From assembly GCF_014042355.1 (NCBI RefSeq), contig NZ_JACEZU010000015.1, forward strand, positions 1-64,000: a stretch of 64,000 bases of DNA, given 5' to 3'. Each line of letters opens with the position of its first letter. The stretch's first letter is position 1. The stretch is from Rugamonas apoptosis (lineage in GTDB: Bacteria; Pseudomonadota; Gammaproteobacteria; Burkholderiales; Burkholderiaceae_D). The position numbers and the translations under genes were made by a program. Below the pieces are notes generated by a model that was given only the letters and a program-made list of their open reading frames with translations, was not told where the DNA came from and made no database searches. This document shows, in pieces, positions 53,686-63,501 of the stretch.

Positions 53686-54744
53686 ATGCTAGTTGTACGC
53701 GCAATCAAGGCCAGCGATCTCGACGCCCTGTACGTCATGGCCACCCAGGTCGGCAGCGGCATGACCACCCTCAAGCCGGACATGAAGATGCTGGGCGACC
53801 GGGTCGAGGTGGCCGTCGCTTCGTTCGCCGAAACCATTCCGCCGGAAGAGCGTGACTACATGTTCGTGATGGAGGATACCGATACGGGCCGCATCGCCGG
53901 CGTGTGCGCCATCAAGAGCGCCGTCGGTTTGACGGAGCCGTTCTATAACTACCGCATCGGCACGCTGGTGCACTCCAGCCGCGAGCTGGGCGTGTTCACG
54001 CGCATGGAAACGCTGTACCTGTCGAACGACCTGACGGGCAGTACGGAACTGTGCTCGCTGTTCCTGCATCCGGATTACCGCAGCGGCAACAACGGCAAGC
54101 TGCTGTCCAAGTGCCGCTTCCTGTTCATCGCCCAGTTCCCGCACCTGTTTACGGAAAAGCTGATCGCGGAAATGCGCGGCTACCAGGCCGAGGCGGGCCG
54201 CTCGCCATTCTACGAGGGCCTGGGCCGCCACTTCTTCAAGATGGACTTCAACCACGTGGACGAGCTGACGGCGCTGGGCAAGAAATCGTTCATCGCCGAG
54301 CTGATGCCGCGCCAGCCGCTGTACGTGGCCTACCTGCCGCAGGAAGCGCGCGACGTGATCGGCATGGTGCACCCATCGACCGCGCCGGCGCGCCGTCTGC
54401 TGGAGCAGGAAGGCATGCACTTCGAAGGCTATGTCGACATCTTCGACGCCGGCCCTGTGCTGCAGGCCCGCGTGTCCGAGCTGCGCGCCATGCGCGACAG
54501 CACGCTGGCCCAGATCGGCCTGGCCGGCGACTGGGACGCGGCCTGCGCGCCCGAGACGGCGCCGGCCGAACCGGTGCTGGTATCGAACACCAATATGCGC
54601 GACTTCCGCATGCTGCTGTCGCATGCGGCCCCCGTCAATGGCGCCATCGCGCTGCCCGAAGCTGAACAAAAGCTGCTGCACTGCCATACCGGCGACACCG
54701 TGCGCACCCTGTCTCTCAACGTGAGGAAGAACCCAAATGTCTGA
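53686..54744 (+). CDS. aruG: Arginine N-succinyltransferase, beta-type subunit
   Basis: 352 residues from the ATG at 53686. It is homologous to the preceding gene throughout (opening MLVVRAIKASDLDALYVMAT, then LCSLFLHPDYRSGNNGKLLS and RHFFKMDFNHVDELTALGKK). Enterobacteria have one astA; two tandem forms are the Pseudomonas/betaproteobacterial layout. Its stop overlaps the astD start by eight bases, so the order is translationally coupled. Confidence 0.9.
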   Translation: MLVVRAIKASDLDALYVMATQVGSGMTTLKPDMKMLGDRVEVAVASFAETIPPEERDYMFVMEDTDTGRIAGVCAIKSAVGLTEPFYNYRIGTLVHSSRELGVFTRMETLYLSNDLTGSTELCSLFLHPDYRSGNNGKLLSKCRFLFIAQFPHLFTEKLIAEMRGYQAEAGRSPFYEGLGRHFFKMDFNHVDELTALGKKSFIAELMPRQPLYVAYLPQEARDVIGMVHPSTAPARRLLEQEGMHFEGYVDIFDAGPVLQARVSELRAMRDSTLAQIGLAGDWDAACAPETAPAEPVLVSNTNMRDFRMLLSHAAPVNGAIALPEAEQKLLHCHTGDTVRTLSLNVRKNPNV

Positions 54745-56230
54745 AGCGAACACCCCATCGAGCAACGCATTGAGCAACTTCGTTAACGGACAATGGCTGC
54801 CCGGCACGGGCGCGGAACTGGTCACCGTCAACCCGGCCACCGGCCGCCAGACCTGGGCCAGCCGCGAGGCGACGGCGCAGGACGTGGCGCGCGCCAGCGC
54901 TGCCGCGCGCGCCGCCTTCGACGGCTGGGCACTGACCCCGCTGGCCGAACGCATCGCCGTCTGCACCCGCTTCCGCGACCTGCTCAAGGCCAACGCCGAG
55001 GAACTGGCGCAGCTGATCTCCGAGGAAGTGGGCAAGCCGCTGTGGGAAGCGCGCACCGAAGTGACCACCATGGCCAACAAGGTCGACATCTCGATCCAGG
55101 CTTACGACGCCCGCACCGGCGAAAGCCACAACAAGGTGGCCGACGGCGAGGCCGTGCTGCGCCACCGTCCGCACGGCGTGTTCGGCGTGTTCGGCCCGTA
55201 CAACTTCCCTGGCCACCTGCCCAACGGCCATATCGTGCCGGCCCTGATCGCCGGTAACACCATCGTCTTCAAGCCCAGCGAATTCGCACCGCGCACCGCC
55301 GTGCGCACCGTGCAGCTGTGGCAGCAGGCCGGCTTGCCGGACGGCGTGATCAACCTGGTCAACGGCGGCCGCGACACCGGCATCGCGCTGGGCCAAAATG
55401 CGGAGCTGGACGGCGTGCTGTTCACGGGCAGCTGCCAGACCGGCACCGCGCTGCACAAGCAGTTCGGCGGCCAGCCGGGCAAGATGCTGGCGCTGGAAAT
55501 GGGCGGCAACAACCCGCTGGTGGTCTGGGACGTGCGCGACATCGACGCGGCCGTGTTCATGGCCATTTCCTCGGCCTTCATCTCGGCCGGCCAGCGCTGC
55601 ACCTGCGCGCGCCGCCTGATCGTGCCGGACAACGCGCAAGGCCAGGCCATCATAGCCCGCCTGGTGGACGTGGCCAGCCGCCTGACCGTGGGCGCGCCGG
55701 ACGCGGAACCGGCGCCCTTCATGGGCCCCGTGGTGTCGGCCGCCGTGGCGCGCCGGCTGGTACAGGCCCAGGCCGACATGGTGGCCCGTGGCGGCAAGTC
55801 GCTGCTGCAGATGCGCCAGCTCGACGAGAACACCGGTTTCGTCACGGCCGGCATCGTGGACGTCACCGACGCCAAGGGCATCCCGGACGAGGAGTGGTTC
55901 GGCCCCCTGCTGCAGGTGATCCGCGTGGCCGATTTCGACACCGCCATCAAGACCGCCAACGCCACCTCGTTCGGCCTGGCCTCGGCCCTGATTTCGAATG
56001 ACGAAGCACTGTGGAAGACTTACCAGGTGCGCGCACGCGCCGGCATCGTCAACTGGAACCGTCCCACCACGGGCGCGGCCAGCAGCGCGCCGTTCGGCGG
56101 CGTGGGCCAGTCCGGCAACCATCGTCCAAGCGCCTACTACGCGGCCGACTATTGCGCCTACCCGGTCGCCTCGATCGAGAACAGCGCGCTTGAAATGCCG
56201 GCCAAGCTGTCGCCGGGCATGCACTTCTAA
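54737..56230 (+). CDS. astD: Succinylglutamate semialdehyde dehydrogenase
   Basis: 497 residues. The aldehyde dehydrogenase motifs are visible: glutamate in ALEMGGNNPLVVWD, catalytic Cys in SAGQRCTCARRL, and NAD loop VLFTGSCQTGTALHKQFG. It oxidises succinylglutamate semialdehyde to succinylglutamate with NAD. GAGGAAG precedes the ATG, which lies inside the aruG end. The C-terminal GGVGQSGNHRPSAYYAADYC is typical for AstD. Confidence 0.94.
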   Translation: MSEANTPSSNALSNFVNGQWLPGTGAELVTVNPATGRQTWASREATAQDVARASAAARAAFDGWALTPLAERIAVCTRFRDLLKANAEELAQLISEEVGKPLWEARTEVTTMANKVDISIQAYDARTGESHNKVADGEAVLRHRPHGVFGVFGPYNFPGHLPNGHIVPALIAGNTIVFKPSEFAPRTAVRTVQLWQQAGLPDGVINLVNGGRDTGIALGQNAELDGVLFTGSCQTGTALHKQFGGQPGKMLALEMGGNNPLVVWDVRDIDAAVFMAISSAFISAGQRCTCARRLIVPDNAQGQAIIARLVDVASRLTVGAPDAEPAPFMGPVVSAAVARRLVQAQADMVARGGKSLLQMRQLDENTGFVTAGIVDVTDAKGIPDEEWFGPLLQVIRVADFDTAIKTANATSFGLASALISNDEALWKTYQVRARAGIVNWNRPTTGAASSAPFGGVGQSGNHRPSAYYAADYCAYPVASIENSALEMPAKLSPGMHF

Positions 56231-56238
56231 GGACCATC

Positions 56239-57582
56239 ATGGGCAACTCCGCACGCGAATTCAACTTCGACGGCCTGGTCGGGCCGTCGCACAATTACGC
56301 CGGCCTTTCGTTCGGCAATGTGGCCTCGTTCAGCAACGTCAAGAGCGCTTCCAATCCCAAGCAGGCCGCCTTGCAGGGCCTGGCCAAGATGCGGGCGCTG
56401 GCCGCGCGCGGCTTCGCCCAGGCGCTGCTGCCGCCGCAGGACCGGCCCAATTTCCGCCTGCTGCGCAGCATCGGCTTCACGGGTACGGACGCGCAAGTGC
56501 TGGCCAAGGCCTACCAGGAGTCGCCCGTGATCCTGGCCTGCGCCTGGTCGGCTTCGCCCATGTGGACCGCCAACGCCGCCACCGTCAGCCCGTCGGCCGA
56601 CAGCGCGGATGGCCGCACCCACTTCACGGCCGCCAACCTGAACAACAAGCTGCACCGCGCGTTCGAACACGCGCAATCAGCCCGCAGCCTGCGCGCCATC
56701 TTCAAGGATGACAAGCACTTCGCCGTGCACGACGCGCTGCCTGCCACCCCGGCCTTCGGCGACGAGGGCGCGGCCAACCACACCCGCTTGTGCGCCAGCC
56801 ACGGCCAGCAAGGGGTGGAACTGTTCGTGTACGGCCGGGTGGAGTTCGACGCCGCCGCCGCCGCGCCCAAGCGCTACCCGGCGCGCCAGACGCTGGAGGC
56901 ATCGCAGGCCGTGGCCCGCCTGCACGGCTTGAACAGTGCGCGCACCGTCTACCTGCAGCAGAATCCGGACGTGATCGACCAGGGCGTGTTCCACAACGAC
57001 GTGATCGCGGTCGGCAACGGCAACGTGCTGTTCTATCACGAGCAAGCGTTCGCCGACGAGGCGGGCGGCCTGGTGCAACTGCGCCGCGCCATGGAGTGCG
57101 TGGGCGCGGAGCTGAACGCCATCCGTGTTGATACCAAAAAGGTATCAGTGGCGGATGCCGTGGCCAGCTACCTGTTCAACAGCCAGCTGCTGTCCAAGGA
57201 CGACGGTAAGATGGCGCTGGTGATCCCGCAGGAATGCCAGGAGAATGGCGCCGTGGCCAGCTACCTGCAGGAGCTGGTGGCCAGCGGCGGCCCGGTCGAC
57301 GAACTGATTCACTTCGACCTGCGCCAGAGCATGCGCAACGGCGGCGGGCCCGCCTGCCTGCGCCTGCGCGTGGCGCTGACGGACGCCGAGGCGCAAGCCA
57401 TGCACCAGGGCGTGGTGATGACGGAGGCGCTGTACCACACGCTGGTGGCCTGGGTCGAGAAGCATTACCGCGACCGGCTGGAACCGGCCGACCTGGCCGA
57501 TCCGGCGCTGGCGATCGAGGTGCACACGGCGCTCGAAGAGTTGAGCCGCATCCTGTGCCTGCCCGGACTGTACGATTTGTAG
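56239..57582 (+). CDS. astB: N-succinylarginine dihydrolase
   Basis: 447 residues. The opening EFNFDGLVGPSHNYAGLSFG, the block TAANLNNKLHRAFEHAQ, the histidine in GVFHNDVIAVGNGNVLFYHE and the catalytic Cys in MRNGGGPACLRLRVAL define AstB. It cleaves succinylarginine to succinylornithine, CO2 and two ammonia, which releases nitrogen without a urea step. It begins nine bases after astD. A terminator-like hairpin follows. Confidence 0.95.
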   Translation: MGNSAREFNFDGLVGPSHNYAGLSFGNVASFSNVKSASNPKQAALQGLAKMRALAARGFAQALLPPQDRPNFRLLRSIGFTGTDAQVLAKAYQESPVILACAWSASPMWTANAATVSPSADSADGRTHFTAANLNNKLHRAFEHAQSARSLRAIFKDDKHFAVHDALPATPAFGDEGAANHTRLCASHGQQGVELFVYGRVEFDAAAAAPKRYPARQTLEASQAVARLHGLNSARTVYLQQNPDVIDQGVFHNDVIAVGNGNVLFYHEQAFADEAGGLVQLRRAMECVGAELNAIRVDTKKVSVADAVASYLFNSQLLSKDDGKMALVIPQECQENGAVASYLQELVASGGPVDELIHFDLRQSMRNGGGPACLRLRVALTDAEAQAMHQGVVMTEALYHTLVAWVEKHYRDRLEPADLADPALAIEVHTALEELSRILCLPGLYDL

Positions 57583-57640
57583 AGCGGTGGACGGGACCGC
57601 GCGAAAGCGGTTAAATACACTGCGTAGGTTAGAAAGAATT

Positions 57641-57665
57641 GGAACGGGCCAACCCCGTTCTTTTA
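57641..57665 (+). terminator. Terminator-like hairpin between astB and the glutamate dehydrogenase
   Basis: GAACGGG pairs with CCCGTTC around CCAAC, followed by TTTTAG. It lies inside a 157-base gap, so the dehydrogenase gene and astE may have a promoter of their own after it, though I could not pick one with confidence. Confidence 0.65.
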
Positions 57666-57739
57666 GCAGTATCCGGTCGCGGCGCCAAGCCACAAGCCAG
57701 AGTGCGCGGCCGGACTCAAAACACTAACGGAGAAAACAG

Positions 57740-60700
57740 ATGAAACAAATGCCACAAGACCTGCGCAAGCAGACGCTCGACCTGGTCAACGCCAGCAAGC
57801 CTGCTACCGACAGCAGCCAGGTTGCGGCCCTGATCAGCGCCTGGCTCGGTTCCCTGGACGTCGAAGATTTCGCGGGCATCGCGCCCGACAACCTGGCGCC
57901 GGTGTTGTGGGATGGTTTCACGCAGGCGTCCAAACGCGCCGCCGCCGGCTGCCAGATCGCCGCGCTGCGCTACGCGGACGGCCGCGGCGGCATGGCCACC
58001 GCCCTGTTGATCCTCAATAACGACATGCCTTACCTGGTCGATTCGATCGTGATGGCGATGCGCCACCAGCGCGTGGCCGCCAATGGCGTGCTGAATGCCG
58101 TGCTGTCCGTGCGCCGCAGCGCCGACGGCGTGGTGACGGCCGTCGGCCAGCCCGGCGACCAGGCTGAATCCTACGTCATGTGCCTGCTGGCCGAGGACCT
58201 GCCGCAGGCCGAACTGGACACGCTGCTGTCCCGCATCCAGATGGTGGCGCGCGACGCCGCCGTGGTGCACCGCGACCAGGGTGCCATGCTGGAGCGCTTC
58301 CAATTCGTCGCGGCCGAAGCGGCCGCCGCCAACGGTGCCGAAGGCCAGGAAGTGGCCGCCTTCCTGGACTGGGCCCGCACCGAAGGCTTCGAGCCGTTCG
58401 GCTACGCCTACTACCAGGTCAAACCGGGCGAGCGTGAACTGGAACGCGACATCCCCAGCCGCATCGGCGTGCTGCAGGACACCAGCCATCCCGTCTACGG
58501 CACCTGCCTGGCCAATATTCCCGGCGACTTCGACACCCTGTCCAAGCGCAACCACACCCTGTCCATCGTCAAGGCCGACGTGGAAGGCACGCTGCACCGC
58601 GACCAGCAGCTCGACTTCATCGGCGTACGCCATGTGAACGCGCAAGGCGCGATCCTGGGCGAGTACTGCTTCGTGGGCCTGTTCACGCGCGCCGCCACGG
58701 CCACCCCGCTGGCGCGCCTGCCGTTCGCGCGCGGGCGCATCGCCAAGGTGCTGAGCATCGCCGGCGTGCGCCAGGAAGGCTTCCGTGCCGAGAAGTTCGT
58801 GGAAATCCTGGAATCCTTGCCGCGCACGGAAGCGCTGGAAGCGGAACCGGAATGGCTGGCCGAAGTGTGCGGCGCCGTCGTCTCGCTGTACAAGCAGCCG
58901 CGCACCAAGGTGTTCGCGCGGCGCGACGTGTATGCGCGCCACCTGAACGTGCTGGTCTACCTGCCGCGCGAACGCTACAGCGCCAGCGTGGCCTCGGCCC
59001 TGGCCAAGGCGCTGCAAGGCAGCTCCGGCGCCACCCACATCAGCTCCCAGACCCTGGTGGCGGACGGCCCGCTGGCCCGCGTCTACCTGATCGCGCACGC
59101 GGCCCGCTACCCGCTGGACCTGGAAACGGATATCCAGCAACCGCTGCTGGCCGTGCTGGACGGCTGGCACGACCAATTCGCCACCCTGGCCGACGCCGTG
59201 TTCGACGTGCCGATGCGCGCCAGCCTGCGCAAGCTGTGCGCCACCCTGCCGGCCGATTACGTGGCCGCCACCGCGCCGGCCGTGGCCTTCCACGACCTCG
59301 GTTCGCTGCTGCGCATCGAAGATCCATCGCGCGTGTCGGTACGTATCGAGTCGGCCGACGAAGCCACCACCATCCGCCTGTACTCGGTGGACAAGGTGCC
59401 GGCCCTGTCGACCATCCTGCCGGCGCTGCATAACGCCGGCGTGGCGATCGACCGCGAACGCGCCCACTCCATCAACGTGGGAGGCCAGCGCCACTTCGTC
59501 AGCAGCCTGTCGGTGGACGCGGCCAGCGCCGCCAAGCTGGCGCAGCCCAATGTGGTGCAGGTGGCGCAGGAACTGTTCACGGCGCTGTTCAACAACGACG
59601 CTGAAGATGGCCGCCTGAACGGCCTGGTGATCGAAGGTGGCCTCAGCATGCGCGAAGTGCAGCTGGTGCGCGCCTACATGAGCTACTGGCGCCAGGCTGG
59701 CAGCCGCTTCTCGGTGCGCTACGTGGCCGAGTGCCTGCGCAAGCAGCCGGCCGTGGTGCGCGAACTGGTGCAAGCGTTCCTGCAGCGCTTCGACCCGGCG
59801 CTGGACGAGGCGCGCCGCATGGCCGCCCAACAGGCCATGCACGACATCAAGCGCGGCCTGCCAGCGATTAACCATGCCGATAGCGAGGAAATCCTGGGCG
59901 CCATCACCGACCTGATGCTGGCCACCCTGCGCACCAACTACTTCCAGAATGCCCAGAAGGGCGACAAGATCATCTTCAAGTTCGACACCAGCAACCTGGC
60001 GCTGGTGCCGGAACCGCGTCCATTCCGCGAGATCTTCGTATTCTCGCGCCGCTTCGAGGGCGTGCACCTGCGCGGCGGCCCCGTGGCGCGTGGTGGCCTG
60101 CGCTGGTCCGACCGCATGGAAGACTACCGCACCGAGGTGCTGGGCCTGGTCAAGGCGCAGATGGTGAAGAACGCCGTGATCGTGCCGGCCGGCGCCAAGG
60201 GCGGTTTCGTCTGCAAGCAGATGCCGAAAGACGCCGTGCGTGAAACCATCGCGGCCGAAGGCGAAGCCGTGTACCGCCTGTTCATCGCCAGCCTGCTGGA
60301 AATGACCGACAACCGCGTGCTGGGCAACATCGTGCAGCCGACCGACACCGTGTGCTACGACAGCGCCGACCCCTACCTGGTGGTGGCGGCCGACAAGGGC
60401 ACGGCGACCTTCTCCGATATCGCCAACGGCATCGCCGTGCAGCGTGGTTTCTGGCTGGGCGACGCCTTCGCCTCGGGCGGCTCGAACGGTTACGACCACA
60501 AGAAGATGGGCATCACGGCCAAGGGCGCGTTCGAAGCCGTCAAGCGCCACTTCTATGAACTGGACCACGACATCCACGCCACCGCCACCACCATGGTGGG
60601 CGTGGGCGACATGTCGGGCGACGTGTTCGGCAACGGCGCGCTGCTGTCGCGCAAACTGAAGGTGCTGGCCGCGTTCGACCACCGCCACATCTTCCTGGAC

Positions 60701-62452
60701 CCGAATCCGGACATGGAAGCGTCGTTCAACGAGCGGGCCCGCATGTTCGCCCTGCCGCGCTCCTCGTGGGACGACTACAACAAGGAACTGATCTCGGCCG
60801 GCGGCGGCGTCTATCCGCGCTCGCTGCGCAGCATCGAGCTGTCGCCGCAGATCCGCGCCGTGCTGGACATCGAGGAAACGGCGCTGTCGCCTGAAGAACT
60901 GATGCACCGCATCCTGCTGGCGCCGGTGGACCTGTTCTACAACGGCGGTATCGGCACCTACATCAAGTCGTCCACCGAGAGCCACGCCCAGGTCAAGGAC
61001 CGCGCCAACGACCATATCCGCGTCGATGGCAGCCAGCTGCGCTGCAAGGTGGTGGCCGAAGGCGGCAACCTGGGCGCGACCCAGGCCGGCCGTATCGAAT
61101 TCGCGCTGGCCGGCGGCCGCATCTTCACCGATGCGATCGACAACTCGGCCGGCGTGGATTGCTCCGACCATGAAGTGAACGCCAAGATGTGGCTGGACGT
61201 GGAAATGAACGCCGGCCAGTTGAGCGAGACGGACCGCAACCGCCTGCTGAATGACATGACGGCCGACATCGAACGCCTGGTCCTGCGCGACAACACGCTG
61301 CAAACCCATTTGCTGGTGCGCGAGGCGCAGGCCCAGTCGGAAGCGTCGGTGCAGGATGGCTACGCGGCCCTGATCGCCAGCCTGGAGGAGGAAGGCGCCC
61401 TGTCGCGCGAGCTGGAACAACTGCCTACCGTGGCTGAACTGGCGCGCCGCAAGGCCGATGGCCGCGGCTTGACCACGCCGGAACTGGCGGTGGTGATCGC
61501 CAACGTCAAGAACCGCTACAAGCGCATCCTGGCGACCTTGCCGCTGACGGAGCACAGCTGGGCCGAGTCGGTGCTCAAGCCGTACTTCCCGGACTTGCTG
61601 GTGGCCACCCGCAGCGCGCTGGCGCACCCGCTGGCCAACGCCATCCTGGCCACCGTGCTGGCCAACGAAGCGGTCAACCGCTGCGGTCCGCTGATGCTGC
61701 GCGACCTGGCGGCCGAGCATAACGCGGAAGAGGCGGAAGTGATCCAGGCCTGGGGCCAGGCCTGGTCGGCACTGAGCCTGGCGAACGTGTTCGATACGCT
61801 GGACGCCGACGCGCTGAAGATCCCGCGCGCCGTGTCGATCAAGGTCGATGGCCGCACCCGCAGCCTGCAGAAGGCCGTGATCGAAGGCGTGCTGTCGGTG
61901 CCTGCCGAGCAGCTGCGCGCCGCCGGCGGCCTGGCCGAGCTGACCCGCTTGTTCGCCAAGCCGGACCTGCTCAAGCAGCTGATGCCGGCCGACGGCAGCG
62001 CCGACGCGGACGCCGTGCCCGGCCTGCGCGCCGAATTCGCGCAAGCGTGGAAGGCGGTGGATGCGATCGAAGCGGTGGCGGCTTTCGTGTTCGCCGCGCT
62101 GTCCGTCAACCGTCCGGCCGGCATGGACTTGCCAGCCTTCCTGCAAGTGGGCTTGAACCTGCGCGGCCAGGCTGGCATCGACACGCTGGAGAAAGGCTTG
62201 AAACTGCCGGCCCACAGCAAGTCGCAGGAACAGCTGCGCAGCTACGCCCAGCACGCGCTGCGCCGCACCCAGCAACGTTTGCTGACCCAGGTGCTGCGGC
62301 GTGCCACGGACGGCCACGACGCCAACGAAGCGGTGGAAGTGGTGACGTGCTCGCTGGGCCTGTCCGGCTATCCGGCCGCGGTGGACCTGGAGCAAGCCAT
62401 GCTGGACGTGTGGGCCTTGTCCGAAGCCAGCAACGCAACCGTGGCGGCCTGA
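57740..62452 (+). CDS. gdhB: NAD-dependent glutamate dehydrogenase, large 180-kDa class
   Basis: 1570 residues, matching the 160-180 kDa class (PF05088) known from Streptomyces and Pseudomonas. The long N-terminal half carries ACT-like regulatory folds. The catalytic part shows GGPVARGGLRWSDRMEDYRT, KNAVIVPAGAKGGFVCKQMP and VVAEGGNLGATQAGRIEFAL. It oxidises glutamate to 2-oxoglutarate and ammonia with NAD. In Pseudomonas this enzyme is induced by arginine through ArgR and allosterically activated by arginine. Here it sits between astB and astE, which places glutamate oxidation inside the arginine operon. GGAGAAAAC precedes the ATG. Confidence 0.95.
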   Translation: MKQMPQDLRKQTLDLVNASKPATDSSQVAALISAWLGSLDVEDFAGIAPDNLAPVLWDGFTQASKRAAAGCQIAALRYADGRGGMATALLILNNDMPYLVDSIVMAMRHQRVAANGVLNAVLSVRRSADGVVTAVGQPGDQAESYVMCLLAEDLPQAELDTLLSRIQMVARDAAVVHRDQGAMLERFQFVAAEAAAANGAEGQEVAAFLDWARTEGFEPFGYAYYQVKPGERELERDIPSRIGVLQDTSHPVYGTCLANIPGDFDTLSKRNHTLSIVKADVEGTLHRDQQLDFIGVRHVNAQGAILGEYCFVGLFTRAATATPLARLPFARGRIAKVLSIAGVRQEGFRAEKFVEILESLPRTEALEAEPEWLAEVCGAVVSLYKQPRTKVFARRDVYARHLNVLVYLPRERYSASVASALAKALQGSSGATHISSQTLVADGPLARVYLIAHAARYPLDLETDIQQPLLAVLDGWHDQFATLADAVFDVPMRASLRKLCATLPADYVAATAPAVAFHDLGSLLRIEDPSRVSVRIESADEATTIRLYSVDKVPALSTILPALHNAGVAIDRERAHSINVGGQRHFVSSLSVDAASAAKLAQPNVVQVAQELFTALFNNDAEDGRLNGLVIEGGLSMREVQLVRAYMSYWRQAGSRFSVRYVAECLRKQPAVVRELVQAFLQRFDPALDEARRMAAQQAMHDIKRGLPAINHADSEEILGAITDLMLATLRTNYFQNAQKGDKIIFKFDTSNLALVPEPRPFREIFVFSRRFEGVHLRGGPVARGGLRWSDRMEDYRTEVLGLVKAQMVKNAVIVPAGAKGGFVCKQMPKDAVRETIAAEGEAVYRLFIASLLEMTDNRVLGNIVQPTDTVCYDSADPYLVVAADKGTATFSDIANGIAVQRGFWLGDAFASGGSNGYDHKKMGITAKGAFEAVKRHFYELDHDIHATATTMVGVGDMSGDVFGNGALLSRKLKVLAAFDHRHIFLDPNPDMEASFNERARMFALPRSSWDDYNKELISAGGGVYPRSLRSIELSPQIRAVLDIEETALSPEELMHRILLAPVDLFYNGGIGTYIKSSTESHAQVKDRANDHIRVDGSQLRCKVVAEGGNLGATQAGRIEFALAGGRIFTDAIDNSAGVDCSDHEVNAKMWLDVEMNAGQLSETDRNRLLNDMTADIERLVLRDNTLQTHLLVREAQAQSEASVQDGYAALIASLEEEGALSRELEQLPTVAELARRKADGRGLTTPELAVVIANVKNRYKRILATLPLTEHSWAESVLKPYFPDLLVATRSALAHPLANAILATVLANEAVNRCGPLMLRDLAAEHNAEEAEVIQAWGQAWSALSLANVFDTLDADALKIPRAVSIKVDGRTRSLQKAVIEGVLSVPAEQLRAAGGLAELTRLFAKPDLLKQLMPADGSADADAVPGLRAEFAQAWKAVDAIEAVAAFVFAALSVNRPAGMDLPAFLQVGLNLRGQAGIDTLEKGLKLPAHSKSQEQLRSYAQHALRRTQQRLLTQVLRRATDGHDANEAVEVVTCSLGLSGYPAAVDLEQAMLDVWALSEASNATVAA

Positions 62453-62456
62453 CCGG

Positions 62457-63473
62457 ATGAGCATGACGCAATCGACATCCTCCGCAGCGGTCGGCCCGCT
62501 GCCGGAGGCCGTGCGGGCCCTGGCCGAGGCGGATTTCAGCGCCGTGGCCGGGCGCTTTTCAGCCGCAGGCTACACCGTGGCGCAGCCGGCGGACGGCATT
62601 TTGACCATCAAGCGTCCCGGCGCGCCGGCCCGCGCCAGCGTGCTGGTGTCGGTCGGGGTGCATGGCGACGAGACGGGGCCGATCGAAGTGGTGGCCCACC
62701 TGCTTGACGCGCTGTCGCATGAAGCCAATGCGCTGGCGGTGGACTTGATGCTATGCGTGGGGAATATCGGCGCCATCCGGGCCGGCAAGCGCTTCATCGA
62801 CGCGGACTTGAACCGCATGTTCCGCGCCGAGCGGGGCACGCTGGCCGGCACCGCCGAGGCGGCGCGGGCCGACGTGATGATGGCCGCCACCACGGCCTTC
62901 TTCGACGGCGCCGGCCCCGTGCGCTGGCACCTGGATTTGCACACGGCGATCCGGCCATCCGTCTATCCCACCTTCGCCATCGTGCCCGAGCTGATCGAGG
63001 CGGGCGCGCGTGGCCAATTGGTCGACTGGCTGGGGGCGGCCGGCATCGGCGCCATCATCATGAACCCGCAGTCGGCCGGTACCTACAGCTACTATTCGGC
63101 CGAGCATCACGGCGCGGCCGGCACCACGGTGGAGCTGGGCCGCGTCGGCACGCTGGGCCAGAACGACATCGGCCAGTTCGCCGAGGCGGCGCAGGCGCTG
63201 GACGCGCTGCTGCATGGCGTGGGGCCCGCGTCGGCGGGGCGATCGCCGCACATCTTCAACACGGCCCAGCAGATCATCAAGCTGAGCGACCGGTTCCAGA
63301 TGGCCTTCGGGCGCGACACGCAGAACTTCACGGCCCTGCCGCGCGGCGCGGAAATCGCACGCGATGGCGACACCGTCTACACCGTCCAGCATGACGAGGA
63401 ATACGTCGTGTTTCCCAACCCGGACGTGCGGGTGGGCTTGCGCGCGGGCCTGATGGTGGTGCGCGCTTCCTGA
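62457..63473 (+). CDS. astE: Succinylglutamate desuccinylase
   Basis: 338 residues. The zinc ligands are in VGVHGDETGPIEV and the later LDLHTAIRPSVYP, with the catalytic Glu in AGTTVELGRVG. The fold is that of the AspA/AstE carboxypeptidase-like family. It splits succinylglutamate to succinate and glutamate, the last step of the pathway. The gene starts four bases after gdhB, so its product, glutamate, is made and oxidised by co-translated enzymes. Confidence 0.94.
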   Translation: MSMTQSTSSAAVGPLPEAVRALAEADFSAVAGRFSAAGYTVAQPADGILTIKRPGAPARASVLVSVGVHGDETGPIEVVAHLLDALSHEANALAVDLMLCVGNIGAIRAGKRFIDADLNRMFRAERGTLAGTAEAARADVMMAATTAFFDGAGPVRWHLDLHTAIRPSVYPTFAIVPELIEAGARGQLVDWLGAAGIGAIIMNPQSAGTYSYYSAEHHGAAGTTVELGRVGTLGQNDIGQFAEAAQALDALLHGVGPASAGRSPHIFNTAQQIIKLSDRFQMAFGRDTQNFTALPRGAEIARDGDTVYTVQHDEEYVVFPNPDVRVGLRAGLMVVRAS

Positions 63474-63490
63474 GCGTGTCGGACACGCTC
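63472..63490. other. Inverted repeat between convergent astE and the next gene
   Basis: GAGCGTGTC and GACACGCTC flank a single G. It starts inside the astE stop codon and fills most of the 28-base gap. Without a T-run it is not a standard terminator, but it could fold at the ends of both transcripts. Confidence 0.5.
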
Positions 63491-63501
63491 CCGCGCGGGC
63501 C

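Noticed and set aside
57716..62464. A 1582-residue open frame antisense to gdhB
   Set aside because: It mirrors the gdhB reading frame and arises from the strong GC third-position bias. Its product is rich in His, Arg, Gln and Val with no fold or motif, while gdhB has full family motifs.
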